NCBI GenBank assembly: GCA_009760885.1
Contig: CM019716.1
Span: 10,858,438-10,922,437 of the forward strand
Length of the DNA: 64,000 bases
Origin: Achatina immaculata
Lineage: Eukaryota > Mollusca > Gastropoda > Stylommatophora > Achatinidae
Direction of reading: 5' to 3'
Shown: one piece after another, positions 27,401 to 40,531 of the stretch
How the letters are laid out: every line of letters begins with the position of its first letter
Numbering within the stretch: position 1 is the stretch's first letter
Translations under genes and position numbers: made by a program
The notes under the pieces: model-generated
Told to the model about the DNA's origin: nothing
Database searches by the model: none
Seen by the model: only the letters and a program-made list of their open reading frames with translations

Positions 27401-30400
27401 CCTTTTAGCTCCAGCCTCTCTTAAGACTTCTTCATTGGTTTTCTTAGCTGTCCGTGGTACCTTCAACATCCTTCTTATGAACCACATTTCCATTTCTAGA
27501 CATACATTCCACATATAAGTCTTTTTGTGTTACAAGTGTTTTTAGTTTTTGTATATTTGAAACTTGATAAATGTTTACCAATTTTAACTGTTACAAGTAT
27601 ATTAGGAACTTGATATCTGTGGGACAGCAGCTTCCATGACAGAGATACGGGGCCACTCAGGTCAGATGCTTGAGGCTCGTGCTATAAGGCTGCGAGGCTG
27701 AGACTGGACACATCACCCCAAGTAAAAAAATGTCCCAGTCAGTGTATGCTGAAATCTCTATAATTTTCTTAAGATATATCCGTCTTGTGCTTTTTGCAGA
27801 GTAACAGCACAACATTCATGGGAGAGAAACCAGTAATTGTGTAACATTCTTTTCTTTCAGGAGTTCAGCTGCCCAATGGGTGAGAAATGCTGCAAGAATG
27901 GTCCATCTACATCTGGCTGGCCAGTCGTAGTAAATGGATCAAATGGATATGTCAAGGAAAATGGTTTTTCAGAAGTTAGAATTTTTACATTTATTTCTTG
28001 GTGACATTTGTGTATGAGATATAAGTATTTTACATCTTACATCCTTCCTGTGCCGTTAAACATCACATAGGGCTCGCATAGTTGTTTGCCAAGTTTTCCT
28101 GTTCTCGGTGAGTCTTTCAACTTCATCAAGGGATGTTATGCCCACTTAACTGGCTGCTCTTAACAATGTCATCTTTAGAGCTTCACGTGGTTGACCTCTT
28201 TTTCTTTGGCCTGTTGTGCTCCACTTGATAGCTTGTTTTGGTATTCTCTGGTTATTTCTTCTCATTACATGGCCTACATATGTCCATCTTCTTTTTTCTG
28301 ATCACCCATGAGACATGTTGTTGTTTGTTCATCTGTCTTATCTCTGCATTGTTCTTGAATTCGTTCCACTTTATACCAAGTAATTTCCTCAGCCATTTGT
28401 TTTCAAAAGAGTTTAATTTCTTGTCTATTGTTTTAGTTGATTTCCAGCTTTCGCATGCATAAATGAGGGTGGATATAACATTTGAATTGAATAATTCAAA
28501 TAAATATAGTCTAATAAAATTAATTTTTTTTTTAAGAAAAGGCCCTGGGGTCGACCCAATCTCCAAATCTGGGAAGGTAATTCCAGCCAGGCGTGATACT
28601 GACCATATTACACTTTTGTGTGACAAAGGTCTTGGAATTATGGGCCTAACACCGTATCCCCAATATGCCTTAATGGTGTGGAAACTGGGATTTTACCTTT
28701 TACCTTTACCTAATAATAACTGAAATAAAAATATTTGTAGATGTGAGTAGGACTGAACCTTAGTGAGACTGGTTTTTATTTTTTGGTAGAGGGTATGAAA
28801 TCTGTTGAAGTTCATTGTAGGATGTTGGCAGAGCATGAAAGTGAAAATGGCATGACTCAATGAAAAGTTTATGAATGAGTAGAAAAGTTTATGAATGAGT
28901 AGAAAAGTTTATGAATGAGTAGAAAAGTTTATGAATGAGTAGAAAAGTTTATGAATGAGTAGAAAAGTTTATGAATGAGTAGAAAAGTTTATAAATGAGT
29001 AGAAAAATTTATGAATGAGTAGAAAAGTTTATGAATGAGTAGAAAAGTTTATGAATGAGTAGAAAAGTTTAAAGCAGGTAGAACAAGTGTATCTGATGAA
29101 GCTCGATCTGATTGGCTGTCAACATCACACGCACGAGCTCACGCTGATCTATTCATAAACTTTCGTTGATCGCGCTGTTTTCACTTCCAAGCTCTGCCAA
29201 CATCCTGCTTGTCTGAACTACCCATCAGTCATTGTGAGCATGCTATATTGTGTCAGTTTCTGTCCGTTGTACGTAATATTCAAATTGCCTTTACTTTTTT
29301 GTTCTCCCTCACATCTGACAAGGAAATATGCAGAAAATAATAGCAGAAGGAATTCATTCTGGGTATTTTTTATGGTAAAAGATTCTAATCTTCCCTCTTT
29401 CAGAAGTTAATTATTTTCTTTCTTTCTTCATTGAAGATTTCTTAAACAAACTTCATAATCTTGTGTCAACAAGATGAGCAATTCAAGTTATGAGAAAAAA
29501 ATGTGTTAAAACAGAAAACAACAATTCGTGCAAACTGACTATTCATTCATTATTTATTTCTGAAAATTCACAAAATAATCAGAGAGAAAGTAATACAAAG
29601 CAGTGGCCAAATTAGCATAAATGGTCAAATTAAACTAGGATAAGCTACATTCTACAGTATTTCTTTACTGTTTACAAACTGAGAGGAAAGAAAACAAAAA
29701 TCTTTATTGCTAAAAGATTGCTACTGATAATAATAAGGTATCTTTAAAGATTTTTTTTTTCTTACTTACAGAATTTAGTAATATACATTCATCACAAAAT
29801 GTGATGTTATTCACAGTCTGAACTGAGGCAGACTGTCTAGCACATCTTCTGACAAAAAGCAATGAATAATTCCATGTTTGTGTGATCTGGACTTAAACAG
29901 TTTTACATCTGCTTTACATTTCAGTATGATCACTTTCACTGTAGAGTTTTGTCATTTTTTTTTTCATTTCCATCTTCTTTTGGTACATATTCATCATCAT
30001 CATGATATCTTTTCTATACAGAAAAATATGATTCTTGAGATCTCTTATTATTTCTTCTCTGCTGAGGCTTGCTGACGTTTGCTTATACAATTTTTCTGTT
30101 GCTCTCTCCCGTCCAGACTGATGAAGACAAGGCAGAAGTTCCGTTATATGACCCTTCACAGGAGCTTATATTCCCACCAGAACTTAAGGTAAAGTTCACT
30201 CAAGCATGACCAGTTAATGCACATGAGATTTTTATCTTGCTCTGTCAGTTAGTTTTCATGTGATACACAGCAGAAATACACGATTAGTTACTTTTCACAT
30301 GATATGCAGCAAAACGCCCAACATCATCATCATGATTATCATCATCACTATACAGAATAGTCATTATCTTGATTTACAGATTATGTGGAATAGCCACGTC

Positions 30401-33400
30401 AGTGGTAACAGAATGAAGTAATATATAATGTGTGCATAGATAAACACACTGATTGTCTGTTAGACAAATTGCTAACATGTTATGTTTTTTTCTTGCCTAT
30501 TCCTACTGTAAGTTGCTGTCCCCAAAACTGATAGAGCAGAACTTGAAGTTTGAGTCCCAGCGATGTACCTGGTTGCGTCCTGTCAATCTCCACCAGTTAC
30601 TGGAGATCAAAACCAGATACCCAGACTGCAAAATAGTTACCGGAAATACAGAGATCGGTTTGTTATTCAGTGTTAGATTGCAAGTTGTTTTGAATAGACA
30701 GCTTGCTTTGTTTTGTTGTTTTGAATAGGACACTTGCTTTTTTTGTTGTTGTTGTGTCTTCTGTCAAGTTGGGCTCCTCCCTTCATTGACTGTAAGAGGG
30801 CTTGGATCAGAGCCAGGTTATAGGACAGTGGGGTCAGGTCAGACCATTCCAAAAGTCATTCTAGATTTTTTTTCCCCCTGAATATCCTCATGGCAGAAAT
30901 TTTTAAAAGTTTATTTAAAACAGTCACGGATACTGTGTTTGTTTGTTTTATGAGTTTAAAGCTATACTTTTATACATAAGTTTTGTATAAGTTTATAGCT
31001 CTACTTTTATACAAAAGTTTTTTATGAGTTTATAGCTCTACTTTTATACATAAGTTTTTTTATGAGTTTATAGCTATAGTTTTATACATATGTTTTTTAT
31101 GAGTTTATAGCTGTAATTCTGTTGTATCCTTTCTGTGCTGCTAAACGTCACATAGGGGCCGCATGGTACTTCGCAAAGATTTCCTGTCTTCTGTGAGTTT
31201 TTCAATCTCATGAAGGGATGTTATGCCCACTGAACTTGCCTCTCTCTTAACAATGTCCTCTTTAGAGTTTCACGTGGTCAACCTCTTTTTCTTCAGTCTG
31301 TTGTGTTCCACTTAATAGCTTGTTTGGGGATCCTCTGATTGTTTCTTCTTATCATATGACCAACATATGTCCATCTTCTTTTTCTGATCACCCATGAGAC
31401 AGGTTGTTGTTTGCTCATCTGTCTTATCTCTGTGTTGTTCTTGAATTCGTTCCACTTTATACTGAATATTTTCCTTAGGCATTTGTTTTTGAAAGTTCTC
31501 TTGTCTGTTTCTTTAGTTGTTTTCCAGCTTTCACATGCATATACTTCTGTACATAAGTTTTTTTATGATTTCATAGCTATGCTTTGTACATTAGTTTTTT
31601 ATGGGTTTATAGCTATACTTCTGTACATAAGTTTTTATGGGTTTATAGCTATACTTTTGTACATTAGTTATTTAAGGGTTTATAGGTATACTTTTGTACA
31701 TTTTTTTCAAATGAGTTTATAGCTGTACTTTTGTATATAAGTAATTTTTCTCTCTCTCTCTCTCTGAACCTTAAGTGCCCATGGCACATGGGGCTTCCGC
31801 AAGGGTTTTCCACAAATGCCTGTCCTTCGCCTTTTTTTTTCTGCTCTTGCCCAGGTGAGCCCTCTATTGCTCAACATCCTTTCTGTTGTTCTTCTCCATG
31901 TCTCTTTTGGTCTACCCTTACTTCTGTTCCCCTGTGGTGTCCATCTTAGTGCTATTTTTGGTAGTGAATTGTCAGTCATTCGGAGCACATGTCCCAACCA
32001 TCGCCAGCGTCTTTCCTCAATAATTGTTGTCAGTGGCTTCATCTGCATTTCTGCCAATAAGATGTTATTTCTTATGGTGTTTGGCCAAAATATTTTTCTA
32101 ATTCTTCGTAAACATTTAGTCTGGAAAGAATTCAACTTGTTTTCTATGGTTTTGGTGATTTTCCAGCATTCACTTCCATAGAGTAGTACACTTAGAACAT
32201 TACTCTTAAATATCCTGATTTTCATATTTATGCTTAGTTTTTTTGATTTCCATATAGTCTGCAGCATTGCAAAAGCCTGGTTTGCTCTAGTAAGTCTGCT
32301 GTTGATGTCCTCTCTGCTGTCTCCATTTTCTAGTACTCTGCTACCAAGGTAAACAAATTCATTGACCTCCTCCACTAACTTGCTATCTACTCTAAGTACA
32401 TTTCTGTTGTTCACATTTTGCTTCAAAGTAATTTTTCTAATCAGTTTGTAAATATCACAGGGATTGTTTCAAATGATTTTTTTTTTAATAGCAAGTTTTT
32501 TTTTTTTTTTAATAAGTTCTTAGATATAATGATTTTATATGATTTTGTAAATATGGTGACCTTTTAATTATTTTGTAGATACCATGATGTTGCTACTAAG
32601 TTAATAGATATCATGTTATTTTTTAAAATAAGTTTTAGAATTGATAGTCTTTATATCATTGTGTACATGTCATAGATTTTTTTTTTATTCAGTTTGTAGC
32701 TGTCATACATTACTTATACTACTTTTTGCTGTACTTTTTACATCAGTACATTTACTTTTATTTCAGAATCGCTACATTTTGTATTTTTTACCTTCTTTGA
32801 GAATCATTACATAAGCTTTTCTCAGTCGAGCCATTACATGTGGTATTTTTCAATTAAGCCATTACATTTACTTTTTCTCAATCAAGCCATTACATTTGCT
32901 ATTTCTCAGTCGGGCCATTACATTTGCTATTTCTCAGTCAAGCCATTACATTTGCTATTTCTCAGTCAAGCCATTACATTTGCTATTTCTCAGTCAAGCC
33001 ATTACATTTGCTATTTCTCAGTCAAGCCATTACATTTGCTATTTCTCAGTCAAGCCATTACATTTGCTATTTCTCAGTCAAGCCATTACATTTGCTATTT
33101 CTCAGTTAAAGAAACCAGGTGCAAAGGAATGTGACGACCACCGGACTATCAGCCTCTCATGTCACATAAAGAAGCTACTTCTGAGAATAATTATGAGAAG
33201 AACAAGGAAAAAGATAAAAATGGAAATAGCAGATGAACAGTTTCGATTTGTTGAAGGAAAGGGAACACACAATGCCATTTATGCTTTACGAAAACTAACA
33301 GAAAGAGCTTTAGAAGTACAGAAAGATCTCTACTTATGCTTCATTGATTACACCAAGGCATTTGACAAGGTGAAACATAATGAAATTATTAAAATGCTTG

Positions 33401-36400
33401 AAGACATCAATATAGACGGCAAAGACCTGAGGATAGTAAAACATCTATACTGGCAGCAGGAAGCAGCAGTTCGAGTTGAAAATAGAATTGGAAAGTATCA
33501 ACTTATAAAACAAGGGGTGCGACAAGGATGTGTACTATCTCCAGACCTTTTTTCTCTGTACAGTGAGAATATTCTAAGAACAATTATCACAGAACCAGGC
33601 ATAAAAATTGGAGGATACAATATTAACAACCTTCGGTATGCTGACGACACAGTACTGATAGTGGAGAACCAACAAGACCTGCAAAATCTCTTGGATAAAG
33701 TCGCCAAAGAAAGTGAACAGAAAGGCCTTACTTTGAACATCAAAAGACAGAGACTATGGTTATATCTAAGAAACAGAATCCACCAGCATGCAGTATTAAA
33801 TTAAATGAAACTATTCTGAAGCAGGTGCAGAAATTCAAATACCTTGGAGCAGTAATAACTTCAGATGGGAAATGCAGAACAGAAATTAGGAACAGAATAG
33901 GCCAAGCAAAGACTGCATTTCAGAGAATGAGAAACATATTAACCAACACATCCTTATCAATGAATGTTAGAAAACAAGTCCTAAAATGCTATATTGAACC
34001 TATCTTGTTATATGGAAGTGAATCATGGACAATAGGCAAGTCTGCACAAAAATCATTGGAAGCAGCAGAAATGTGGTTTATTAGAAGATTATTGCGAATC
34101 CCCTGGACAGCAAAAATAACTAATGAAGAATGTATGAGAAGAGCTGGAGAGACAAAAAACCTTGTCAAAAAGATAAGAGAGAGACAATGTACTTTCATAG
34201 GACATGCAATGAGAAGAGGGGGCATTGAAAATATTATAACAACAGGAAAAATAGAAGGAAGAAGATCAAGAGGAAGACCAATAGAAATGATACTGGACAG
34301 TCTGACGGGATGGTGTGAGAGGAGATCACCAACTGAGCTGATGGCCTGCATGAAGGATCGGATAGTCTAGAGAAGCATAATAGCCAACGCCAGTCGGCAC
34401 GGCACATGATGATGATGATGATTTCTCAGTCGAGCCATTACATTTGCTATTTCTCAGTCGAGCCATTACATTTGCTATTTCTCAGTCGAGCCATTACATT
34501 TGCTATTTCTCAGTCAAGCCATTACATTTGCTATTTCTCAGTCAAGCCATTACATTTGCTATTTCTCAGTCAAGCCATTACATTTGCTATTTCTCAGTCA
34601 AGCCATTACATTTGCTATTTCTCAGTCAAGCCATTACATTTGCTATTTCTCAGTCGAGCCATTACATTTGCTATTTCTCAGTTGAGCCATTACATTTACT
34701 ATTTCTCAGTCGAGCCATTACATTTGCTATTTCTCAGTCGAGCCATTACATTTGCTATTTCTCAGTTGAGCCATTACATTTGCTATTTCTCAGTCAAGCC
34801 ATTACATTTGCTATTTCTGCTGCAGGGATTGAAACAAAGTTCAAGCAGCGTCACTTCAAGGTCTTGGTCAGCCCAGCTTTTGTAAAGGAACTGAGGGAAG
34901 TGGCCGTCACACAAGATGGTCTTCAGTTTGGAGCATCCGTTACCTTGACAGACATGGAGAGACATTTGCGGAAAGCTGTGGACACATTTCCTGGTTGGTT
35001 TTAGTGCACTTTCTATCTTTTTGTTTCCTCACTTTCAGTAAATGTGCGTTCTTTGTTTCTTATTATAGATCAGATTCTTTCTCTTATCTTCTGTAAAAAT
35101 ATGTTCCCCTCTTATACATTACAACACCTAAAAGAAATGACAGCTATGGTAAAACTGTTTCTAATATGAAAATTTTAATTTTTCATCCATTCTTTGTGTT
35201 TGTATATGTTGTATTGTTTTTATATGTGATCATTGAAAAAGGATTTTGCTGAAATATTGGATTGTTGTATGCCACTCTTATTCTTGCCTACTTTTCTCAC
35301 TCATTCTATCTTTTCATAAAACTAAACCATATACCTCTGTTTACCTTTATATTATGTGTGTACCCACCTTACTCAATATTTTAATTCAAATTCAATTATA
35401 TTTAACAATCAGATATCTTTGGCTATGTTAGCCATGTTGAGAAACAGTCAAGATATCTTGGGAAAAGTGATATGAGCTTATTTGGCTCTAAGCCTACGCA
35501 AGTTACATGTTTGTCACTAAATCATAAACCAAAGTATATATATATATATATATATATATATGGAAACTTTATTGTCCATTCAATTTTTATCCTGGCAATT
35601 TTCTTTTGTACATTATCCAGGCTTACATCTTTTTATTTTGTTCTGTCCTCTATTAACTCATCTCATGAAAGAAAGCAAGAAGACACATTGTTTCTTCATG
35701 TGACCTGAGTTACATTATTTCTTCATGTGACCCGAGTTATGTCGTTTCTTCATGTGACCGAATTACATTGTTTTTTCATGTGACCGAGTTACATTGTTTC
35801 TTCATATGACCGAGTTACATTTTTCCATGTGACCAAGTTACGTTGTTTCTTCATGTGACTGAGTTACGTTGTTTCTTAATGTGACTGGGTTACATTGTTT
35901 CTTCATGTGACTGGGTTACATTGTCTCTTCATGTGACCAAGTTACATTGTTTCTTCATGTGACCAAGTTACATTGTTTCTTCATGTGACCAAGTTACATT
36001 GTTTCTTCATGTGACTGGGTTACACTGTTTCTTCATATGACTAAGTTACATTTTTTCTTCATGTGACCTGAGTTACATTGTTTCTTCATGTGACCAAGTT
36101 ATGTTGTTTCTTCATGTGACCGAATTACATTGTTTTTTCATGTGACCGAGTTACATTGTTTCTTCATATGACCGAGTTACATTTTTCCATGTGACCAAGT
36201 TACGTTGTTTCTTCATGTGACTGAGTTACGTTGTTTCTTAATGTGACTGGGTTACATTGTTTCTTCATGTGACTGGGTTACATTGTCTCTTCATGTGACC
36301 AAGTTACATTGTTTCTTCATGTGACCAAGTTACATTGTTTCTTCATGTGACCAAGTTACATTGTTTCTTCATGTGACTGGGTTACACTGTTTCTTCATAT

Positions 36401-39400
36401 GACTAAGTTACATTTTTTCTTCATGTGACCTGAGTTACATTGTTTCTTCATGTGACCAAGTTATGTTGTTTCTTCATGTGACCAAGTTACATTGTTTCTT
36501 CATGTGACCAAGTTATGTTGTTTCTTCATGTGACCAAGTTATGTTGTTTCTTCATGTGACCAAGTTATGTTGTTTCTTCATGTGACCAAGCTATGTTGTT
36601 TTTTCATGTTACCTGAGTTGAAGAGATCAAGCTGACTGCTAGCATCCTGTTTAAGTCTAGAAGATTCTTATGATCTGAGACCCAGGGTAGACCTCTAGTT
36701 CTTTGTTCTTGATGATCTGAGACTCAGGGTAGACCTCTAGTTCTTTGTTCTTGATGATCTGAGACCCAGGGTAGACCTCTAGTTCTTTGTTCTTGATGAT
36801 CTGAGACCCAGGGTAGACCTCTAGTTCTTTGTTCTTGATGTTACCTTATAATGTTCAGTTGTCTTGTATCTTTCCCACCTCCAAAATCAGAAAAGCTCTT
36901 ATTTTATGTTCTATATTTTGTTCCCTGGAACTCACATGGGAGTAAATATCTGCTCTGTGGGAGCCAACAAATCTTCTGAAGAAAAATACATAATAAAACA
37001 GAAATCCAATATTTGTTCGCTGAAATATATTGATGATGTTCTGTTTCATGTTCATGTGAAGTATTTTTCCATATCTTTTTTTAAAATTCCTTGTTTCTTC
37101 TTCCCGTCTTTCTTTCTGATATGTTTTTTTCCCTAATTTAATTTGTATATTTGTATTAAATCGAGTGTGTGGGAAGAATGAAAGATGGAGTGATGAAGGG
37201 CAGAATGTAAGGCGGGCCTGCCTGCCCAATTCTTTACCCTTTAAAAATAAAGATTATTCATTCATTCATTCATTCTCAGATTTTTTTTACACCATTTAAA
37301 GTTTTCTTCATTTTTTTTCAAGTTCACATTTTCTTTGTTTACTTTTCTTGCTTTCTCCGCTTTTCTCGCTATCTGTTTCTTTCTGTGTGTGATTGTTTAT
37401 ACAGAAAAAGAAGAAGAGTTTTAACAAGTTTTTGTGGCACTCTTCCACCTCCTCGTCAGCTCCAGGTGGAACACAACGCTCACACTGCATGTCAGCTGCA
37501 TCATTTTAATCAGCTTATCATTTTCTTTTCTCTTGTCTTAAACTTTTTTTTTCTGCTTTCTTACTTTCATTTTTGTCATTTGCTGCTGATAATTTGCCTC
37601 TTTATTTGAGAGTTCTCAAACAATTTTTGTTTCTCAACAGAGGAGAAGACCAGGATATTCGCAGCTTTTATAGAAATGCTGGGATATTTTGCTGGCAGAC
37701 AGATCAGAAATGTTGCGGTAGGTTTTCTTCAGTAATATATTTAGAAAATCCCTTAATGTTGATCATTGCTTTTAATGTAAAGCAGAGGCGTATGTCAGTG
37801 ACATTTCTACAACATTTGATCAGCAATTCTACCTTTGCTAAATTTGAAACATGGGGCCAAATACTATGTATATAAAAGTTGATCTTACCAAGTCGAGTGA
37901 TGATATGTTGAGTGATATGCCAAGTGATATGTCAAGTGATGATAAGTCAAATGATGATAAGTCAAGTGAAGATGTGTAAGGGCTTGAAAATCCTCACAGT
38001 ACTTCAGTAAACAGCCTGTTGTGTTTCTACAGCATTTTCTGTAATATGGGGATTAATGAATTCCCCACTCTTGCTGAAATACCCAGATCTTCAGTGTCTT
38101 CTAGGAAATAAAATAACTACAACTTTTGTATCATCTGGTGTGATGTTTGTGTTAGAAGATCTCCACTATAACCCTCTTATGTTAGAAGATCTCCACTAAA
38201 ACCCTCTTATCATCTGATGTGATGTTTGTGTTATAAGATCTTCACTATAACCCTTTTATCATCTGATATGATGTTTGTGTTATAAGATCTTCACTATAAC
38301 CCTTTTATCATCTGATATGATGTTTGTGTTAGAAGATTTTCACTATATACCAATTACATCAATTGAAAAATGGAGAAAGAAATACATTTTCTTCTATAAA
38401 ATGCTTGCAGAAAAGAGAAGGATTATGGGACTGATACAGTGACAGAAATGATGGACAAGACAGAAGTTGTATATAGAGGTGGATGAAGAGTGACAGACTG
38501 TCAAGGGATGAAAGGAGACACGACTGTCAAGTGATGAAGAGTGACAGACTGTCAAGGGATGAAAGGAGACACGACTGTCAAGTGATGAAGAGTGACAGAC
38601 TGTCAAGGGATGAAATGAGACATGACTGTCAAGTGATGAAGAGTGACAGACTGTCAAGGGATGAAAGGAGACACGACTGTCAAGTGATGAAGAGTGGCAG
38701 ACTGTCAAGGGATGAAATGAGACAGGACTGTCAAGGGATGAAAGGAGACAAGACTGTCATGAGATGAAAAGAGGCAAGACTGTCATGAGATGAAAAGAGA
38801 CAAGACTGTCATGAGATGAAAAGAGACAAGACTGTCATGAGATGAAAAGAGACAAGACTTAGTAATGTTGAAGCTGAGTGCATTATAAAAAAATAAAACT
38901 TTGAAGAAACTCATTTGAAAATTAAAGCCCATTTGAAATTTGATTTTCAAATCATTGTGAAAATAACTTTATTATAATAATTGTAAATTGTGTCATTTTT
39001 CACATTCTTTACTCATATTTCATAAAATCTTCATCATCATTTCTGCAGCTACAAGTACCCATGTTTTCTTTCATAGAAACAAATTTCTCTTTCAGAGTCT
39101 TGGAGGGAACATTATTAATGCAAGCCCAATCTCAGATTTGAACCCACTTCTTCTTGCATGCTCAGCTAAAATTGAATTTGCAGCCAAAGGTCAGTAGTTC
39201 TATTTACTTGTTGTGTTGGGTGGTGTCTTTTTATTTATATGTTATTGTTGGGTGGTGTCTTTTTATTTATATGTTGTTGTTGGGTGGTGTCTTTTTATTT
39301 ATATGTTATTGTTGGGTGGTGTCTTTTTATTTATATGTTATTGTTGGGTGGTGTCTTTTTATTTACATGTTGTTGTTGGGTGGTGTCTTTTTATTTATAT

Positions 39401-40458
39401 GTATTGTTGGGTGGTGTCTTTTTATTTATATGTTATTGTTGGGTGGTGTCTTTTTATTTACGTGTTGTTGTTGGGTGGTGTCTTTTTATTTATATGTTAT
39501 TGTTGGGTGGTGTCTTTTTATTTACGTGTTGTTGTTGGGTGGTGTCTTTTTATTTATGTGTTGTTGTTGGGTGGTGTCTTTTTATTTACGTGTTGTTGTT
39601 GGGTGGTGTCTTTTTATTTATATGTTGTTGTTGGGTGGTGTCTTTTTATTTATATGTTATTGTTGGGTGGTGTCTTTTTATTTATATGTTATTGTTGGGT
39701 GGTGTCTTTTTATTTACGTGTTGTTGTTGGGTGGTGTCTTTTTATTTACGTGTTGTTGTTGGGTGGTGTCTTTATTTACATGGTGTTGTTGAGTGGTGTC
39801 TTTTTATTTACATGTTGTTGTTAGGTGGTGTCTTTTTTATTTACATGTTGTTGGGTGGTGTCTTTAGAATATTATTTCTTTGTTTCCACAGCATGTACCG
39901 AACAAAGGAAAAGAAGAAAAGACTTCACATAGTCACATGTTTATCTGTTTATCTTTCATAAAATTATTTGATTGTTCAGATGTACTGAAATAACAGACAT
40001 TTCAAGAGACTACAAACAATATATTACTGAATTTTCAGGCCTATAAGACATACTGGTGTATGAAATACATCCCATTTTCCATGGATATTTTTTTATAAAA
40101 AATAATTTTAGTGCATCTCACATAGATTTCTTGGAAAAAAAAAAGACTGAAGCAGTTTTTAGAAAATTGGTACACACTTTTTAGGTTGGTGGCACAAAGT
40201 ATCACCCTACAGCTCTACACCCTGCTATTTCATGTACTGAGTTTTGCTAAACTATATGAAGTCTTATTGCTGTATCTACAAACTCTTATTGCTATATCTA
40301 CATTTCATTTGAGTCATGGACTAGTAACAAAAATAAAGTATTGAGATATCACCAACTCTGTTGTACGCGTTTTATAACAGTGTTATCAACACAGCTGACT
40401 CCCCTGAAAAAAATATATGCAACTAAAACATGCATATGATGCACTTTTACAACAACAG

Positions 40459-40531
<73 letters not shown>

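Noticed and set aside
39154..39961. Overlapping hydrophobic frames resembling membrane proteins
   Set aside because: All three + frames are open through a 32-bp array, so the hydrophobic look reflects T-rich composition. It also lies in an XDH intron.
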